Origin: Amoeboradix gromovi
Taxonomy: Eukaryota > Sanchytriomycota > Sanchytriomycetes > Sanchytriales > Sanchytriaceae
Assembly: GCA_018985225.1 (NCBI GenBank)
Contig: JADGIF010000293.1
Span: forward strand, 1-11,479
Length of the DNA stretch: 11,479 bases
Direction of reading: 5' to 3'
Shown: in pieces, positions 1-6,684 of the stretch
Layout: every line of letters begins with the position of its first letter
Position numbering within the stretch: position 1 is the first letter of the stretch
Position numbers and translations under genes: made by a program
The notes under the pieces: model-generated
The model's database searches: none
What the model saw: only the letters and a program-made list of their open reading frames with translations
What the model was told of the DNA's origin: nothing

Positions 1-343
1 ATATCAATTCCATTTTAGACAATTTCATACCATACTTTCTAAACTTCCATTGTCTGTACTCTGGATGACTATATTCAACAAAAAGTGCATGATAGTGCTC
101 ATAAATAATCGTGACTGTCTCTTGAATACTTGTAGCTCTTGACAGCCGCTCAAAACATTCTTTGAGCCAAGGCAATTTATCTCTTCTTTCCTTCATAATC
201 TGTTGGTACTTGACAGTACCTATGGCTGCTTTCCAATCGTCTTGCTCCAACTTAAATAAATCATCTGAATTGCTATTGTGCTTCCATTTTGAAGCGCTGT
301 AGACAGCAATGTGGGTAGTGTAAAACCCGTAAAACGTGTGCTT
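1..343 (-). CDS. Fanzor/TnpB-like RNA-guided nuclease family protein, N-terminal part (partial)
   Basis: Seen: on the minus strand the frame stays open for 114 codons from 343 to the left edge, just after an in-frame TAG at 344-346. It contains DWKAAIGTVKYQQ, then LSRATSIQETV, then EYSHPEYRQWKFRKYGMK. Known: eukaryotic Fanzor proteins (TnpB relatives) often have, ahead of their RuvC domain, a segment with a W-rich 'E..R..tG' block, an 'LS..tS' stretch and a basic 'R..kF..Y..Kqka' helix; this reads the same way. Inference: it is the N-terminal non-catalytic part, and RuvC would lie left of position 1. No ATG starts the frame near 343; the sequence just upstream ends ATTATTTAG, so 343 may begin a downstream exon, or the 5' end is lost. 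It is in the same orientation as the Fanzor-like C-terminus at the right edge. The assignment rests on pattern memory, not a database match. Confidence 0.5.
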
Positions 344-355
344 CTAAATAATGTA

Positions 356-361
356 TTTATT
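356..361 (-). promoter_or_regulatory. AATAAA poly(A) signal of the 378-2634 gene
   Basis: AATAAA on the minus strand, 17 bases past the TAA at 378-380 that ends the membrane protein frame. It fits a short 3' UTR lying directly before the Fanzor-like fragment. Confidence 0.45.
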
Positions 362-377
362 AAATGTAATGACACTG

Positions 378-2634
378 TTACCAAAGATATAACAGTACTT
401 TATTTAAATCATCATCGCTCCAACCTTTTGCGTTCTTCACGCTCTCTCTGGAGTACCCGTTCAAGTAGCGGCCGTGTTCTGCATAATAGACATTGAGACC
501 ATTATTTACAAGGGTAGGTGGTTCTACATAATTATATCTTGTTCCACAAAATGTCCTCACATCATATCCATTTAAACTGGGCATTGTACCATCCACTCTA
601 TTTAATATCTTGTGCTTGAATTCCAAGTTGCTGTTGCATTTCCAGTACTCGGTTCCTCGCTCTTTATCACTTAGATTAGTCAGACAGCAGCAATTCTCAA
701 CAAATTCTTTCCAACTGTAAAAAGATCCGAACTCACTTTGAACAATTGCCAATCCGTTCATCGTGTATCCATTCTAGCTTTTAGCCTGGAACTTTGAGAA
801 ACAATACCCAACACTCCCAAGCTTCCGGCTAATGTAGCTATGAATTCTAACAAAGTGAAATAGTTTACAGTCATGTGTAGCAGCTTCCGATTTAAAATGG
901 CATCCATTGCTTTGATCTTAGGTCTGTCTTGCGGATCAACAAAATCAATGAACTGTTTGGGTTTATCTCCAAATTCCTCTGACATCGCAGCCAGTAGCTT
1001 CTTGCTCTTTTTTCTATCCATTGTATATCCTACAAAAAACATTTGCAAAGGAATGAATGTGTTAAGAGCAATAATGCCCGGTAACGATTCATCGGTAATA
1101 TTTATATCTGACGCTCTTAAAATAACAACAATACAGTTTATTATATTAATAAACACCACGGAATAATAAAGAGATTGTGCAGACTTGTCTGAGTATGAGC
1201 TGGAGCACATGGAGAATACAAAAGCTATAGAGTGTGCTAAAAATAGGCAAATTGATGTTACTAGACTGTAGTCCAATGCTGTTAGAAATGCAAATATAAC
1301 GACAATGACCAGCCTATACAGCATCAAAATCAATTTATAGTACTTTCAGTTCATTACAAAACTTTGATATATGCTTGCACAGCTGTTTTTGCTTACGTGC
1401 GACCTAATCACCCAAATATCTTCACCTTGTTTGTTTAATACTCTTATCTGAGTACGAAATCTAGATATCGTCTTGAATAATCTATAAAACAGAATCGGTA
1501 CTCCAAAAGTGAATACAACTAGCATTAATAAGCTACCTGGCAAAAAAACCGGTAAATCTCAGAAGTGCATGAAAATGAGGGGTTAGCTACTAGCAGCAAA
1601 TCAGATTCTACTGAGCAGAGTTCTTTTATTTTACATTCTGCATCAATTATGCAATCCAAGCAGCTATATCCGAAATTATGCTGCGGCACAATTAATCCCA
1701 TGTTTAGCAGTCCTGGAACTCCGCGGTGAATTATTTGATTAAGCCCACACTTAAACTCCTTGCTAAAAAGTATTTCCAATAGCTTCGTTGTGATAGGAAT
1801 GTATCCAAATCCCAATCCTAACAGAATTACTTTTAATCCACTTTTGCGAGCAAATGTGTTAAATTTGGTTGTTTGCAGTCGTCCTTTTGGAAACAGGTTA
1901 AAAAAGCAATTTGCTAGTACAAAAGTAGCTACAATGTATAATGGGTAAAAGCTATTTGCGTAACCAACTAAAACTAATATTACAGCAACTATCAAATTCC
2001 TTACAATTTTAAAGGCTGATTTATTATGAACCAGATCCACTTTGTCAATATTTTCAAAGTTGTCAGCATCTTCAGCCCCTAATTTGTACTTGTTCCTCTT
2101 TCTACACCACTTTATTGTAAATCCAATTAGAAATACATGCAGCATTATTACAAACGCAAACGGCGACAAATATCCTGCTACCTTATAAGATTGCTGTGGG
2201 TCTACATTGTTGTAAACAAAATAACTAAATACCATTCCAAGCATGCTACACAGAGTAATTACATACCAAAATACTGTCAAAGGCGACTTGAATAGAAATA
2301 AAAGAATAGGTGATATTGCAAGAGGCAAAACATTGGTGATAAGCATGTAATGAACTCTGTATTCCATCAATTGGAGACCATATAAAGTGGTCAAAAAATC
2401 AAATCTCATATACTTTGCAAAGTTAACATACCTTGACCAGTTCAATGGCCAGTTTACTTTGATGCTCATGCTAATTGCAAGAAGCTGTGTATAAATTGAA
2501 ATTAACTCGAATATAGCGTTGAATCCCATTTGGCCGATAGTAATTTGGAAATAAAAATAATTTGAGCCGTTTTCACTGATAGCATTACTGGCTAAAGCCT
2601 CAAAGTCCAAGAATTCCATAATTAATAAATTCAT
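378..2634 (-). pseudogene. Large polytopic membrane protein, broken frame (TRP-like/receptor-like family)
   Basis: Three blocks read as one protein: 2634-1525, 1543-758 and 761-378. Seen: about 11 hydrophobic segments; a cysteine-spaced stretch (FKCGLN, YSCLDC, PSFSCTSE) before the segment LMLVVFTFGVPILFYRLF; then YYKLILMLYRLVIVV; then a tail with ENCCCLTN, EYWKCN and VRTFCG. Known: fungal and oomycete polytopic proteins with EGF/LRR ectodomains share 'Dps..C....-GiP', '.YYwE....RRl' and a late 'NCCC...e.W.C...iR.FC' block, which suggests one gene. Breaks: a -1 change at a 7-T run (1542-1548); an in-frame TGA at 1346-1348, removable by a 54-nt (1343-1396) or a 15-nt GT-AG intron; and a frame change at the ATGA overlap 758-761, or a 29/41-nt intron just upstream. 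Start: ATG 2634 or, better conserved in the second copy at 4508, ATG 2619. No ectodomain is visible upstream. It could be a pseudogene or a live gene with sequence errors. Confidence 0.6.
1343..1396 (-). other. Candidate 54-nt intron (or in-frame TGA) in the membrane protein gene
   Basis: Minus strand: GTAAGC donor at 1396, CTGAAAG acceptor ending at 1343. Removing 54 nt keeps the frame and deletes the TGA at 1346-1348, joining IRSH to YYKLILML. A 15-nt alternative, GTAATGAACTGAAAG, also keeps the frame and retains IYQSF. Reading through with no intron gives a seamless family-like stretch apart from the TGA, so a TGG-to-TGA nonsense mutation is the third option. RNA would decide. Confidence 0.4.
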
Positions 2635-2867
2635 TGGTTCAGATAATTCTTGCGGAGCAATTATACAATTAGAGAGTATCTATAGATATAGCCAACCCCA
2701 ATCAGTACTCATCAGGTATGCAGAATGAAAGAATCCTTAAATATTCGAGATGCGCAAGTTTACTTTGCAGAGATCTAAATCCAATATTATGCAATGGGAA
2801 CTCGGGTTGTCTACGCCCAAAGGAGTCTAGAATATTGGTTTACTGACATTCCTTGATTCAGCGTAGG
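2588..2867. repeat. Direct repeat copy 1: 5' end and upstream region of the membrane protein gene
   Basis: About 280 bp that aligns in the same orientation with 4477-4765 with small indels. The best-conserved blocks are ATGGGAACTCGGGTTGTCT (19 identical bases; 2794-2812 here, 4691-4709 there) and TACTCATCAGGTATG (15 identical). On the minus strand it covers the first codons of the membrane protein (MEFLDFEALASNA) and about 230 bp upstream. Upstream conservation as strong as that in the coding part suggests a promoter or leader, or older upstream coding sequence now decayed. Confidence 0.75.
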
Positions 2868-2963
2868 TGTATATCGTAGGACTCAGTTGTGTAAGTTAAC
2901 AAAGTTGAAGGGTGCACATTAGATCCATATTTGCCGGTGCATAATTTAATGTAACCTCTCAAT

Positions 2964-3005
2964 TCTTGGAAACTCTATATTTTGTATAAAATGGAAATTC
3001 CAAGA
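2964..3005. repeat. Small inverted repeat (8-bp stem)
   Basis: TCTTGGAA at 2964-2971 and its exact reverse complement TTCCAAGA at 2998-3005, with a 26-nt A/T-rich loop containing GTATAAAATGG. The rest of 2868-3052 shows no gene. A stem this short in A/T-rich DNA could be chance; it lies between the repeat and the V-ATPase fragment. Confidence 0.35.
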
Positions 3006-3052
3006 TAACGATTTTTGAAAGATACCGCATCCATTCTAATCAAATAAATTTT

Positions 3053-3247
3053 TTAAGAGCAGTCTGTGCTTACTTTAGTATTTAGAATCAACGCTACAAT
3101 AAGACCATATAAACCAAGAACTTCAGCGAAAATAAGCATCAACACCATACCAATAAACAGCTTAGGGCAATGTGCAAGATTACGAACACATGCGTCACCT
3201 GCAACACCAATTGCAAATAATGAATTTAATACAAAAGAAGCACTATG
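3053..3247 (-). pseudogene. V-type ATPase proteolipid subunit c, orphan C-terminal fragment
   Basis: Seen: an open frame of 64 codons plus TAA, following a TGA. From residue 11 it reads [13 protein letters not shown], then [17 protein letters not shown], then [14 protein letters not shown]. Known: this is the last transmembrane helix of V-ATPase subunit c (Vma3/Vma11 class), including the proton-carrying Glu (E42 here, in IFAEVLG). The Vo ring acts in vacuolar and endosomal membranes. The subunit is normally about 160 aa, so the first roughly 100 aa and three helices are missing. Only 84 bp separate this frame from the 3332-4252 gene, so upstream exons do not fit unless that gene sits in an intron. 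The first residues ([10 protein letters not shown]) fit the family poorly, which puts the break around codon 10. Inference: a displaced last exon or truncated duplicate. There is no stop inside it, so it is recent or still selected. Confidence 0.85.
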
Positions 3248-3311
3248 TCATTTGTGATCAAAACAATGCATCTCACATCCTATTCTGATCCCACAGGATA
3301 TAAATACGCTA

Positions 3312-3317
3312 TTTATT
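3312..3317 (-). promoter_or_regulatory. AATAAA poly(A) signal of the 306-aa gene
   Basis: AATAAA on the minus strand 14 bases after the TAA (3332-3334) of the upstream membrane protein gene, consistent with a very short 3' UTR. Confidence 0.5.
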
Positions 3318-3331
3318 TGACGTTGTATAAA

Positions 3332-4252
3332 TTAATCTTTTCTGCGGCAAATACTAAGTGTAGACCCAGCTAACAACAGAAAAAAGAAAGAGGCAACAGC
3401 GCTTGGCATGTACAAAAAAAGTTGTTGAGTATGATCATCTATTTTTCTAGCAATCGCTGAATCCAGTTTATGCTGCAAGTTTTGACAATTACTTACCGTA
3501 TCAACTCTATTCTCTGGGTCACAATTTTCTTCCATGAGACCTTGGATGTTATTAACTAACTTGTCACTTTCAGGTATTCTCAAAGTGGCCAGAGTACCAA
3601 ATGCAAATAAAGTTGCCGCCACAGCAAACGCTAAAACTGTCAAAAGTCCGAACAGCAACAATGTATTACGGTCACTACGGCGGGACAATTTACTACAAGA
3701 GTTTGCACCAAGACATGGACAGCTTGATGCAACGCCAGACTGCTCAATGTCCTGCTGAGTGCCCTGCTCAATATCCCGCTCAATGTCTTGCTGAGTACCC
3801 TGATCAATATCCCGCTCAGGGACTTCTCCTAATCTTCTCTTAAAGATAGATCTTGTATTAGGATTAAGACACATCTGTCCGTTAGCATCAGTACGCATAT
3901 CAGACAGTGCAAGAATTCCATACAGTGCACAAACAGGTGCTTGACCGAAATCCCTCATATCCCTCATAAATTCCTTCAACTGTTCCTCCCCATTAGGATT
4001 ATTACTATGATGTTTTAGATTCTTCAACTGATCAAAGTGAGTATTAAACCACTCAAGAGCTTCTCTAACTTCAGGTGAATAGTTGTCAACCTCTGCACAT
4101 TTTGGTTGGAAATTAGCTGCGCAATCAGCAATAATTTGCGGATCTATCTCACGAGAAAGCGTCTGCAAGTGTTGAAAAACAGGTCTAATAACAGGTTTCA
4201 TAGCAAATAGCAGCAAGGTCATTATTGCAATCATAGCAATACTAGAGGACAT
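3332..4252 (-). CDS. Unrecognised 306-aa membrane protein with a 12-residue tandem repeat
   Basis: I do not recognise this family. Seen: an uninterrupted ATG-to-TAA frame; an N-terminal hydrophobic anchor (residues 5-18); a soluble region (about 20-195) with Asp/Glu/Asn-rich stretches and paired cysteines (C44, C52; C108, C128; SSCPC at 177-180; C186); a Gln-rich tandem repeat ERDIDQGTQQDI/ERDIEQGTQQDI (146-169); a long hydrophobic segment (about 197-223); a short loop with C244 and C256; a third hydrophobic segment (about 278-301); and a basic tail CRRKD. Inference: a three-helix membrane or secretory-pathway protein with a disulfide-bearing soluble domain. It is one of the few intact genes here, with AATAAA 14 bases past the stop. 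The upstream 4253-4460 shows only A/T-rich sequence with no clear promoter motif. Confidence 0.75.
   Translation of the reverse strand: MSSSIAMIAIMTLLLFAMKPVIRPVFQHLQTLSREIDPQIIADCAANFQPKCAEVDNYSPEVREALEWFNTHFDQLKNLKHHSNNPNGEEQLKEFMRDMRDFGQAPVCALYGILALSDMRTDANGQMCLNPNTRSIFKRRLGEVPERDIDQGTQQDIERDIEQGTQQDIEQSGVASSCPCLGANSCSKLSRRSDRNTLLLFGLLTVLAFAVAATLFAFGTLATLRIPESDKLVNNIQGLMEENCDPENRVDTVSNCQNLQHKLDSAIARKIDDHTQQLFLYMPSAVASFFFLLLAGSTLSICRRKD
3746..3817 (-). repeat. 36-bp tandem repeat, two units, in-frame
   Basis: Two adjacent 36-bp units encode ERDIDQGTQQDI and ERDIEQGTQQDI; part of a third follows (EQSG). The units differ at a few bases (for example GTC/ATA and CCC/ACC within otherwise shared strings), so the duplication is not brand new. 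Length is a multiple of three, keeping the frame. Confidence 0.85.
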
Positions 4253-4460
4253 ATCCTAATTTATTTCCTAAATATAGATCAGATGACCCCCTTGTGCAAG
4301 TTATGGCGTGATTTTTCATCAAAAACGACGAACTCCTTGTGGAAATTGTTGTGGCACTGAACTGACCGTGACACAAAGTCGAACCTCAATTAAGATGTAT
4401 TCTTTGCAAACCATACCAAGTCGCTTTCGAAGAGAAATCTTGTAGAGATTGAAGCAAAAG

Positions 4461-4765
4461 TCAATCCATTGCCGTGCTGGCTACGGTCTCAAAGGCCAAG
4501 AATCTCATAGTTAATAAATTGATCGGTTCAAATAATTCTTCTAGTAAAATATGGACGATTAGAAAATATCTATAAGCACAGCCAACTCCTATCAATACTC
4601 ATCAGGTATGAAGAATGAAATAATCTTTGAATGTAAAAGGTGCAAGTACACTTAACAAAGAGGTTTAAATCCTGGTAGAAATATTCCAGAATGGGAACTC
4701 GGGTTGTCTGTACCCAAAGTAGCCAAGAATGTTGGTTATACTGATATTCGCTGATTCAACGTGGG
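4461..4765 (-). pseudogene. Truncated duplicate of the membrane protein gene's 5' end (repeat copy 2)
   Basis: Homologous to 2588-2867 in the same orientation. On the minus strand, ATG at 4506-4508 opens MRFLAFETVASTAMD and then TGA at 4461-4463. The parallel part of the first copy reads MEFLDFEALASNAIS, so the first 15 codons are recognisable and the rest is absent or beyond recognition. The upstream 250 bp is conserved too. The first ATG of copy 1 (2634) is ATC here, so ATG 2619 is the ancestral start candidate. This is a dead 5' fragment of a second family member. It shows that the membrane protein belongs to a family that has been duplicated locally. Confidence 0.65.
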
Positions 4766-4904
4766 CGACTGGTCTCAAAAATTGTATAATTCAGAACAAC
4801 ATGGCTTTCGACTAGCTTTTCAATGATTCTGTTCTAAACATCACTTAATAGATTGCTGCAGAATGTAAAAAGAATGAAATGTGTTCACCCATCAATCTTA
4901 CCAG

Positions 4905-4926
4905 TGGGACACCAAATATAAAAACT
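4905..4926 (+). repeat. Left arm of a 22-nt inverted repeat
   Basis: TGGGACACCAAATATAAAAA followed by CT. It matches the reverse complement of 5278-5299 at 20 of 22 positions, and weaker similarity continues outward. With its partner it bounds about 395 bp containing one small open frame. Confidence 0.65.
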
Positions 4927-4940
4927 AGGCTAACTCGTTT

Positions 4941-5195
4941 TTAAAAGCAGGTGCTCCATAAGGAGGATATAAGATTATTAAAAGTTCTTTCAGCCCAAGA
5001 ATCTCTCATTATCTTCAATCCTCTCTTCCCACTATCTCTTTCGAATACAACAGGTCTTTGAGTGTCTAAGCAAAAGGTGTATTTTCTTAGACCATACTCT
5101 TTCTTTGTTCCATTTTCTAATGTTATTTCTTGGAAAGAGAAGTATCGAACGTCAATGTTCAAAATAAAAAGTTGTTTATTTTCCTTTTTTACTCG
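4941..5195 (-). other. Unrecognised 84-codon open frame inside an inverted-repeat segment
   Basis: The frame is open on the minus strand from 5195 to the TAA at 4941-4943, without an ATG in its first two-thirds. It reads NIDVRYFSFQEITLENG, then KEYGLRKYTFCLDTQRPVV, then MRDSWAERTFNN. The mixed charged/aromatic composition looks like real protein rather than random translation, but I cannot place it in a family. It lies wholly between the inverted repeat arms at 4905-4926 and 5278-5299. It may be a remnant exon, a small element's gene or chance. Confidence 0.3.
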
Positions 5196-5277
5196 TCAAC
5201 TAGCTGAATGTCCACTCGCCTGCTAGGCCCATAAAGTAATCAAGTTGAAATAATGCTCAAAGTTGTCTCAGAAAGTT

Positions 5278-5299
5278 AGTTTTCATATTTGATGTCCCA
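5278..5299 (-). repeat. Right arm of a 22-nt inverted repeat
   Basis: Reverse complement of the 4905-4926 arm with two mismatches (C/T and A/G). The 351-nt spacer holds the open frame at 4941-5195. Confidence 0.65.
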
Positions 5300-5617
5300 T
5301 GTATAAAAGATGAAAGTAATTCTGAGTATATCTTGCACCGAAACAAGCCATTTAATAGCTGCTATTTCAATGCTTTTGAACCGGAATCCGTTTGTTAAAT
5401 CTGAAATAATGCCTTAATCTAACAAACTTATTTATGACTCTGCGGCCTGTAAAAATGTGTTGCTTGAAGTTAATTGACTTGACCGAGGATGCATGTTCTT
5501 TGCATTGATTTAATGTACAGATCTCCACAAATAAAAGAACACTGGCTTCGCCTCCACTCTTGCCTGGTTTGAGGCTTCGGCTAGTATGATTGTCGGTATA
5601 TTGAGTAAATAAAAACA
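5300..5617. other. Stretch without a supported gene
   Basis: Between the inverted repeat arm and the spermidine synthase stop. An 83-codon minus-strand frame (5367-5618) begins at an ATG that overlaps the AATAAA/stop of spermidine synthase, has no recognisable motif and is probably chance. Nothing else seen. Confidence 0.5.
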
Positions 5618-5623
5618 TTTATT
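5618..5623 (-). promoter_or_regulatory. AATAAA overlapping the spermidine synthase stop codon
   Basis: The minus strand reads AAT CAA TAA ATG; the TAA stop (5619-5621) lies inside AATAAA. If used, the cleavage site would fall only 10-30 nt past the stop, giving an extremely short 3' UTR. Confidence 0.45.
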
Positions 5624-6457
5624 GATTTAACGCTTCCTTAACGAATTTCGGCTTAACGAAGCTAGCAGAATGTAGCTCGCTGGAATAAAACTTTAATTGC
5701 ATATCATCGCATGACTGTTGGGGTACTTTAACACTACAAAGATTGGATTTACAAGCAACTAAGAATCCAATTGTGCCACAAGGATAAGTAGGAACACTGG
5801 TCCAAGCGTACTCAACTTGCTTGAACTGACTAAGTCTTAAATCATCCATACATTTCTTAATCAACTTTGTATGGAGCCACATACATTCACCTTGCATAGT
5901 GAATACACCATCTGACTTCAGAGATCGATATACTAGATCAAAATAAGTAGCTTGATACAGACTTTCTGCTGAACCTACTGGATCACTACTGTCAGTTACT
6001 ATCACATCAAATTCATCAACATTTTCATTTAAAAACTCAAATCCATCTCTAATATGAATGTTAACCTTGGGATCGTCAAAAGAATGAGCCATTGAAGGAT
6101 AAACTCTTTGCACTTATCAATAACCATGGAATCAATCTCACAAATATGAATACCAATAGCCTGTCTGTATTTCAATATTTCTCTAATAATTCCGCCATCG
6201 CCTCCTCCAATAACTAATACTTTTGTAGGATTTGGATGAGCCTGCATAGCTAGATGAGCCAGCATTTCCTGATAACTGCACTCGTCCTTTTCAGTGCACT
6301 GAATGACTCCATCTAAAACTAACACTCTGCCATAAGTTGTAGACTGGAAGATTTCGATTTCTTGATATTTTGATTTCCCTTGAAATAGCATCTCTTCGAT
6401 TTCGAGTGACATTTGTTGTCCTTTCCATAGTTGCTGTTTTTCACGAAACCAAGTCAT
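5619..6457 (-). CDS. SPE3: Spermidine synthase (aminopropyltransferase), one 1-nt frame break
   Basis: Transfers the aminopropyl group of decarboxylated S-adenosylmethionine to putrescine, giving spermidine (cytosolic polyamine synthesis). Seen: IQCTEKDECSYQEMLAHL (52-69), the nucleotide-binding GGGDGGIIRE (84-93), CEID (106-109), then in the next frame RDGFEFLNENVDEFDVIVTD, DSSDPVGSAESLY, QGECMWLH and VPTYPCGTIGF. Together about 279 aa against 290-300 for the family, so nothing but the junction is damaged. The first frame runs 6457 to 6101 (KCKEF); the second resumes at TAT 6101-6099 (YPSMAHSFDDPK). The T at 6101 would have to be read twice, as if GAGTTTATCC had lost one T. No GT-AG intron can bridge it without deleting conserved residues. 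Either an assembly homopolymer error, a -1 shift or a fresh mutation. Start ATG 6457 lies 6 bases after a TATAAA-bearing element (6464-6478); divergent to the kinase at 6685. Confidence 0.9.
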
Positions 6458-6463
6458 GACCTT

Positions 6464-6478
6464 ACTCCGTTTATATCA
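6464..6478 (-). promoter_or_regulatory. TATA-like leader element TGATATAAACGGAGT (copy 1)
   Basis: Lies immediately upstream of the spermidine synthase ATG. The same 15 bases occur on the plus strand at 7292-7306, again just before an ATG and again followed by a nearby GTCATG. The position suggests a core promoter or start-proximal element. Confidence 0.45.
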
Positions 6479-6684
6479 ACTTAATAATGACTTTGTGATG
6501 TACTGGCGCAAGATCATTGTAAGAGGAGGAATGTGGGAGTTTTAGGTCTTACTCTAAGATAAGGTACTTGCTCTAAGAATTGAGTGATAAATCATTTTGA
6601 AAGTACAAGCGGGGTTTGCACTTAACCCTGTGGAAATAAACTTGGAATCAAATCAATACCAAAGAGTTTATCAAACCGAAAACT

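Noticed and set aside
758-761. ATGA stop/start overlap as in bacterial operons
   Set aside because: The surrounding genes are eukaryotic, contain introns, and the second frame continues the same membrane protein; coupling by reinitiation is not the likely explanation.
1346-1348. TGA read as tryptophan (alternative code)
   Set aside because: TGG is used normally throughout and no other intact gene here needs TGA as sense; a local intron or mutation is simpler.
3066-3257. Plus-strand 63-codon open frame
   Set aside because: It is the antisense shadow of the V-ATPase subunit c helix on the minus strand.
5367-5618. 83-codon minus-strand frame after spermidine synthase
   Set aside because: Starts in the AATAAA/stop of the upstream gene, has no motif or hydrophobic pattern, and looks like 3' flank.
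6101-6175. A very short intron repairing spermidine synthase
   Set aside because: Every GT-AG pair with the right length would delete conserved residues such as CEID or KCKEF; frames and homology leave no room.
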